DNA of 12,369 nucleotides from Alphaproteobacteria bacterium. Lineage in GTDB: Bacteria > Pseudomonadota > Alphaproteobacteria > Micropepsales > Micropepsaceae. The position numbers and the translations under genes were made by a program. The stretch covers positions 1 to 12,369 of the forward strand of contig JAFKFF010000297.1 in the NCBI GenBank assembly GCA_017307315.1, read 5' to 3'. Under the pieces are notes generated by a model, which did no database searches, had not been told where the DNA came from, and was given only the letters and a program-made list of their open reading frames with translations. This document shows, piece after piece, positions 10,062-12,369 of the stretch (position 1 is its first letter; every line of letters begins with the position of its first letter).

Positions 10062-12369
10062 TCATCCGCTGTTGCGCAGGCCCGCCGATATTCCATTGAT
10101 CGACATATGAATGCCGTCATGCACCTCGGTGCTGACATCGCCGGCCCGCCGCCGGCGAAGCAGATCCAGTTGCAGGTGGTTGAGCGCATCGACATAGGGC
10201 AAGCGGCTTTGAATCGAATCCGCCAGGCGCGGATTGCGTTCCAGCATCGCGTCCTGGCCGGTGATGGCTAGAATCGCTTCCCGCGTCAGATTCCATTCCG
10301 CATCGATACGGCCGGCGATTTCTTCGGCAAGGGCTCGGTCTTGCGCCAGTTCGGCATAGCGCCGCGCAATCGCCATGTTGGATTTGGCGAGGACCATTTC
10401 CATATTGGCCATCAGAAAGGCCGACCGCGCATAAAGGTCTTTCAGCCGCTCCAATCCGGCCGCGCGCGCCGCCGTGCCGAAACCGTACCAGCCGGGCAGC
10501 ATCACGCGCGCCTGCGACCAGGAAAACACCCAGGGAATCGCGCGCAAATCCTCGATCCGGGGTGACTGGCTGCGCGACGCAGGCCGGCTGCCGATCTTGA
10601 GGTCGGCGATTTCCAGCAATGGAGTCGCCTGGCGGAAATATTTTTCGAAGCCCGGCGTCTCGTAAACCAGTCCGCGATAGGTGCCATAGGCCACGCGGCT
10701 CATCTCGGAGAAGATCGCGCCGGCTTCTCCGTCCGCCGCGTCGGGACGCGGATCCTGTTCGGCCAGGAGCGCCGCCAGGACGATGGTCTCCAGATTGGCG
10801 CGGCCGATTTGCGGGTCGCCATATTTGCTCGACACCACCTCTCCCTGCTCGGTGATGCGGATGCCGTGTGCGGACGCGCCGGCGGGAAGGGCGCGGATCG
10901 CCTCGAAGCTGGAGCCGCCGCCGCGGCCGACCGCGCCGCCGCGGCCATGGAAGAAGCGCATCTTGATGCCGCGTTCCCTGCCCAGCGCGACCAGCCGGGA
11001 GATGCCGGAATAGATTTCCCAGGTGGAGGTGACGTAGCCGCCATCCTTGTTGCTGTCGGAATAGCCGATCATCACTTCTTGCAGGCCGCCCTGGCCCGCG
11101 ATCATCGCCTGGACGATGGGGGAGTCGAAATAGGCGCGCATGATGGTCACGCTGCGGCGCAAATCCTCGATGGTCTCGAACAGGGGCACGACGCGCAGCG
11201 AGGCCGCAGGTGCGGCGCCGGGAACAAGAAGGCCAGCCTCCTTCATCAGCAAGGCGGTTTCCAGCAGGTCCGACACGCTCGCCGCTTTCGAGATCACGTA
11301 ATTGGCGACGGCGCGTTCTCCGAAGCTCTGTTTCAACGCGGCGACGCGATCGGCGATGGCCAGTTCGCGCGCGGTCTCGTCGGAATAGGCCGCGTAGAGA
11401 GAGCGCAAGGGCCGGGCATGGGACAATTCGCACTCCAGAAGCGCGACGCGCGCCGGTTCCGGGAGCGCCTTATAGTCCGGTTCGGCACCGGCGGTGCGCA
11501 GCAACTCCGCGACGGCGCGCTCATGCACGTCGGAATTCTGCCGCACATCCATGGTGGCGAGGTGAAAGCCGAATGCCGCCACCGCCTCGCGCAGGTCCAG
11601 GAGACGGCCCGCGGCCAGATCGGCATCCCCATTGCCCGCGAGGGAATCGGCGATGATCGTGAGGTCGGCCGCGAAAGCGTCCGGCGTGGCATAGGGCTTG
11701 GCTTCGAAGCGGGGCGGGCGGGCAGGGCCCTGTCCCAGCAAGGTCCGGCGCGTGGCGGCGAGACGGGAATAGCAGGTAATGAGCGCGCGGCGATAAGGTT
11801 CGTCCTTCTGGTGCACCGACGTGAATTCCGCCGCTGCCCCCAGTGCTTTCAAGGCGGCGCTGGTGGTCGCCAGCGACTCGGACAGCGACAATTCCGCGCC
11901 CAGAGCATGAATTTCGCCCAGATAATAGTCGATCGCCGCCTCGGCCTGGCGCCGCACGGCATAGTCCAGCGTCTCCGGCGAGACGTTGGGATTTCCGTCG
12001 CGATCGCCGCCGACCCAGGATCCGGGGCGCAGGAAGGGCACCACTTCGCCGCCGAGCCCGAAGGCCCGCGAGAGCCGCCGCTTGACCGCGGGAAGCTGGC
12101 GCAGAAAGGTTCCGGCGAAGATGGCGAGGTCGTTTTCGATTTCGTCGGTGACCTGGATGCGGCTGGAGCGGAGCATGCGCGTCTGCCACAGGATGCGGAT
12201 CGCGCGCTTGAGCTGCACGTCCAGCTCTTCCAGCGCGTCCGGGGCGACATCGGCCTGGCCCCGCTGTTCCAGCAGATCGCCCAACTCCGCCTCCCGGTCT
12301 ATCACCGACTTGCGCCGCACTTCCGTGGGATGGGCGGTAATGACGGGCACGAACAATCCCTGTTTGAGG
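10062..12369 (-). CDS. ppc: Phosphoenolpyruvate carboxylase (N-terminus outside window)
   Basis: Carboxylates PEP with bicarbonate to oxaloacetate, the anaplerotic feed of the TCA cycle, in the cytoplasm. The 768 visible residues open with LKQGLFVPVITAHPTEV; His13 of the visible part corresponds to catalytic His138 of E. coli, so roughly 120-130 residues are missing. GGDRDGNP is at visible residues 120-127. The PEPC signatures GYSDSNKDGG (near 11040-11070) and FHGRGGAVGRGGG (near 10915-10960) are intact, as is MEMVLAKSNMA (near 10380-10415). The C-terminus is GISAGLRNSG, the expected end with Ser in place of the more usual Thr (RNTG). A TTG at 12356 is an internal leucine codon and not the start, because the open frame and the homology continue to the window edge. 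The gene converges on the small ORF, with 18 bp between stop codons. Confidence 0.97.
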   Translation of the reverse strand, partial: LKQGLFVPVITAHPTEVRRKSVIDREAELGDLLEQRGQADVAPDALEELDVQLKRAIRILWQTRMLRSSRIQVTDEIENDLAIFAGTFLRQLPAVKRRLSRAFGLGGEVVPFLRPGSWVGGDRDGNPNVSPETLDYAVRRQAEAAIDYYLGEIHALGAELSLSESLATTSAALKALGAAAEFTSVHQKDEPYRRALITCYSRLAATRRTLLGQGPARPPRFEAKPYATPDAFAADLTIIADSLAGNGDADLAAGRLLDLREAVAAFGFHLATMDVRQNSDVHERAVAELLRTAGAEPDYKALPEPARVALLECELSHARPLRSLYAAYSDETARELAIADRVAALKQSFGERAVANYVISKAASVSDLLETALLMKEAGLLVPGAAPAASLRVVPLFETIEDLRRSVTIMRAYFDSPIVQAMIAGQGGLQEVMIGYSDSNKDGGYVTSTWEIYSGISRLVALGRERGIKMRFFHGRGGAVGRGGGSSFEAIRALPAGASAHGIRITEQGEVVSSKYGDPQIGRANLETIVLAALLAEQDPRPDAADGEAGAIFSEMSRVAYGTYRGLVYETPGFEKYFRQATPLLEIADLKIGSRPASRSQSPRIEDLRAIPWVFSWSQARVMLPGWYGFGTAARAAGLERLKDLYARSAFLMANMEMVLAKSNMAIARRYAELAQDRALAEEIAGRIDAEWNLTREAILAITGQDAMLERNPRLADSIQSRLPYVDALNHLQLDLLRRRRAGDVSTEVHDGIHMSINGISAGLRNSG

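Noticed and set aside
9719..10195. 158-codon minus-strand frame covering the gap after ppc
   Set aside because: It begins out of frame inside ppc, crosses the small plus-strand gene and has no motif or coding signature.
12354..12356. TTG as start codon of ppc
   Set aside because: The codon encodes an internal leucine just upstream of the TAHPTE motif. PEPC needs over 100 residues before it, and the frame is open to the window edge.

Overview
This is a central carbon-storage locus from a GC-rich bacterium (about 60-70% G+C by hand counts on scattered lines), most likely an alphaproteobacterium. The main support is GlgC, which resembles the Agrobacterium-type ADP-glucose pyrophosphorylase, together with the gene order glgP-glgB-glgC-glgA-pgm, known from Agrobacterium tumefaciens. 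I cannot name a genus.

Layout. Positions 1-8026 (minus strand) hold a tightly packed glycogen operon read glgP -> glgB -> glgC -> glgA -> pgm. Three of the four junctions are ATGA or TGATG overlaps. The exception is glgB/glgC, a 30-bp gap with a strong Shine-Dalgarno for glgC. pgm runs off the left edge. A 104-bp divergent intergenic region (8027-8130) separates glgP from a plus-strand GH13 alpha-glucosidase (8131-9747); it holds a good promoter candidate for the alpha-glucosidase and a possible operator. Next come a 140-bp gap with two hairpins and a promoter candidate, and a 51-codon plus-strand gene for a small, probably membrane-anchored protein of unknown function (9888-10043). From 10062 to the right edge, on the minus strand, lies most of phosphoenolpyruvate carboxylase; its N-terminus is outside the window.

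How it works together. Pgm interconverts glucose-6-P and glucose-1-P. GlgC activates glucose-1-P to ADP-glucose, GlgA polymerises it, GlgB adds alpha-1,6 branches and GlgP releases glucose-1-P again. The divergent alpha-glucosidase would supply glucose from short alpha-glucosides. PEP carboxylase is an anaplerotic enzyme that is probably a neighbour and not a pathway member. A GlgX debranching enzyme is absent here and could lie beyond pgm.

The region is largely conventional, and I see no convincing new multi-gene system. The items most worth a second look are the unannotated 51-aa protein, the glgP/alpha-glucosidase regulatory region where a probable TTG start sits inside the divergent -35 box, and a possible compositional seam at glgB/glgC.
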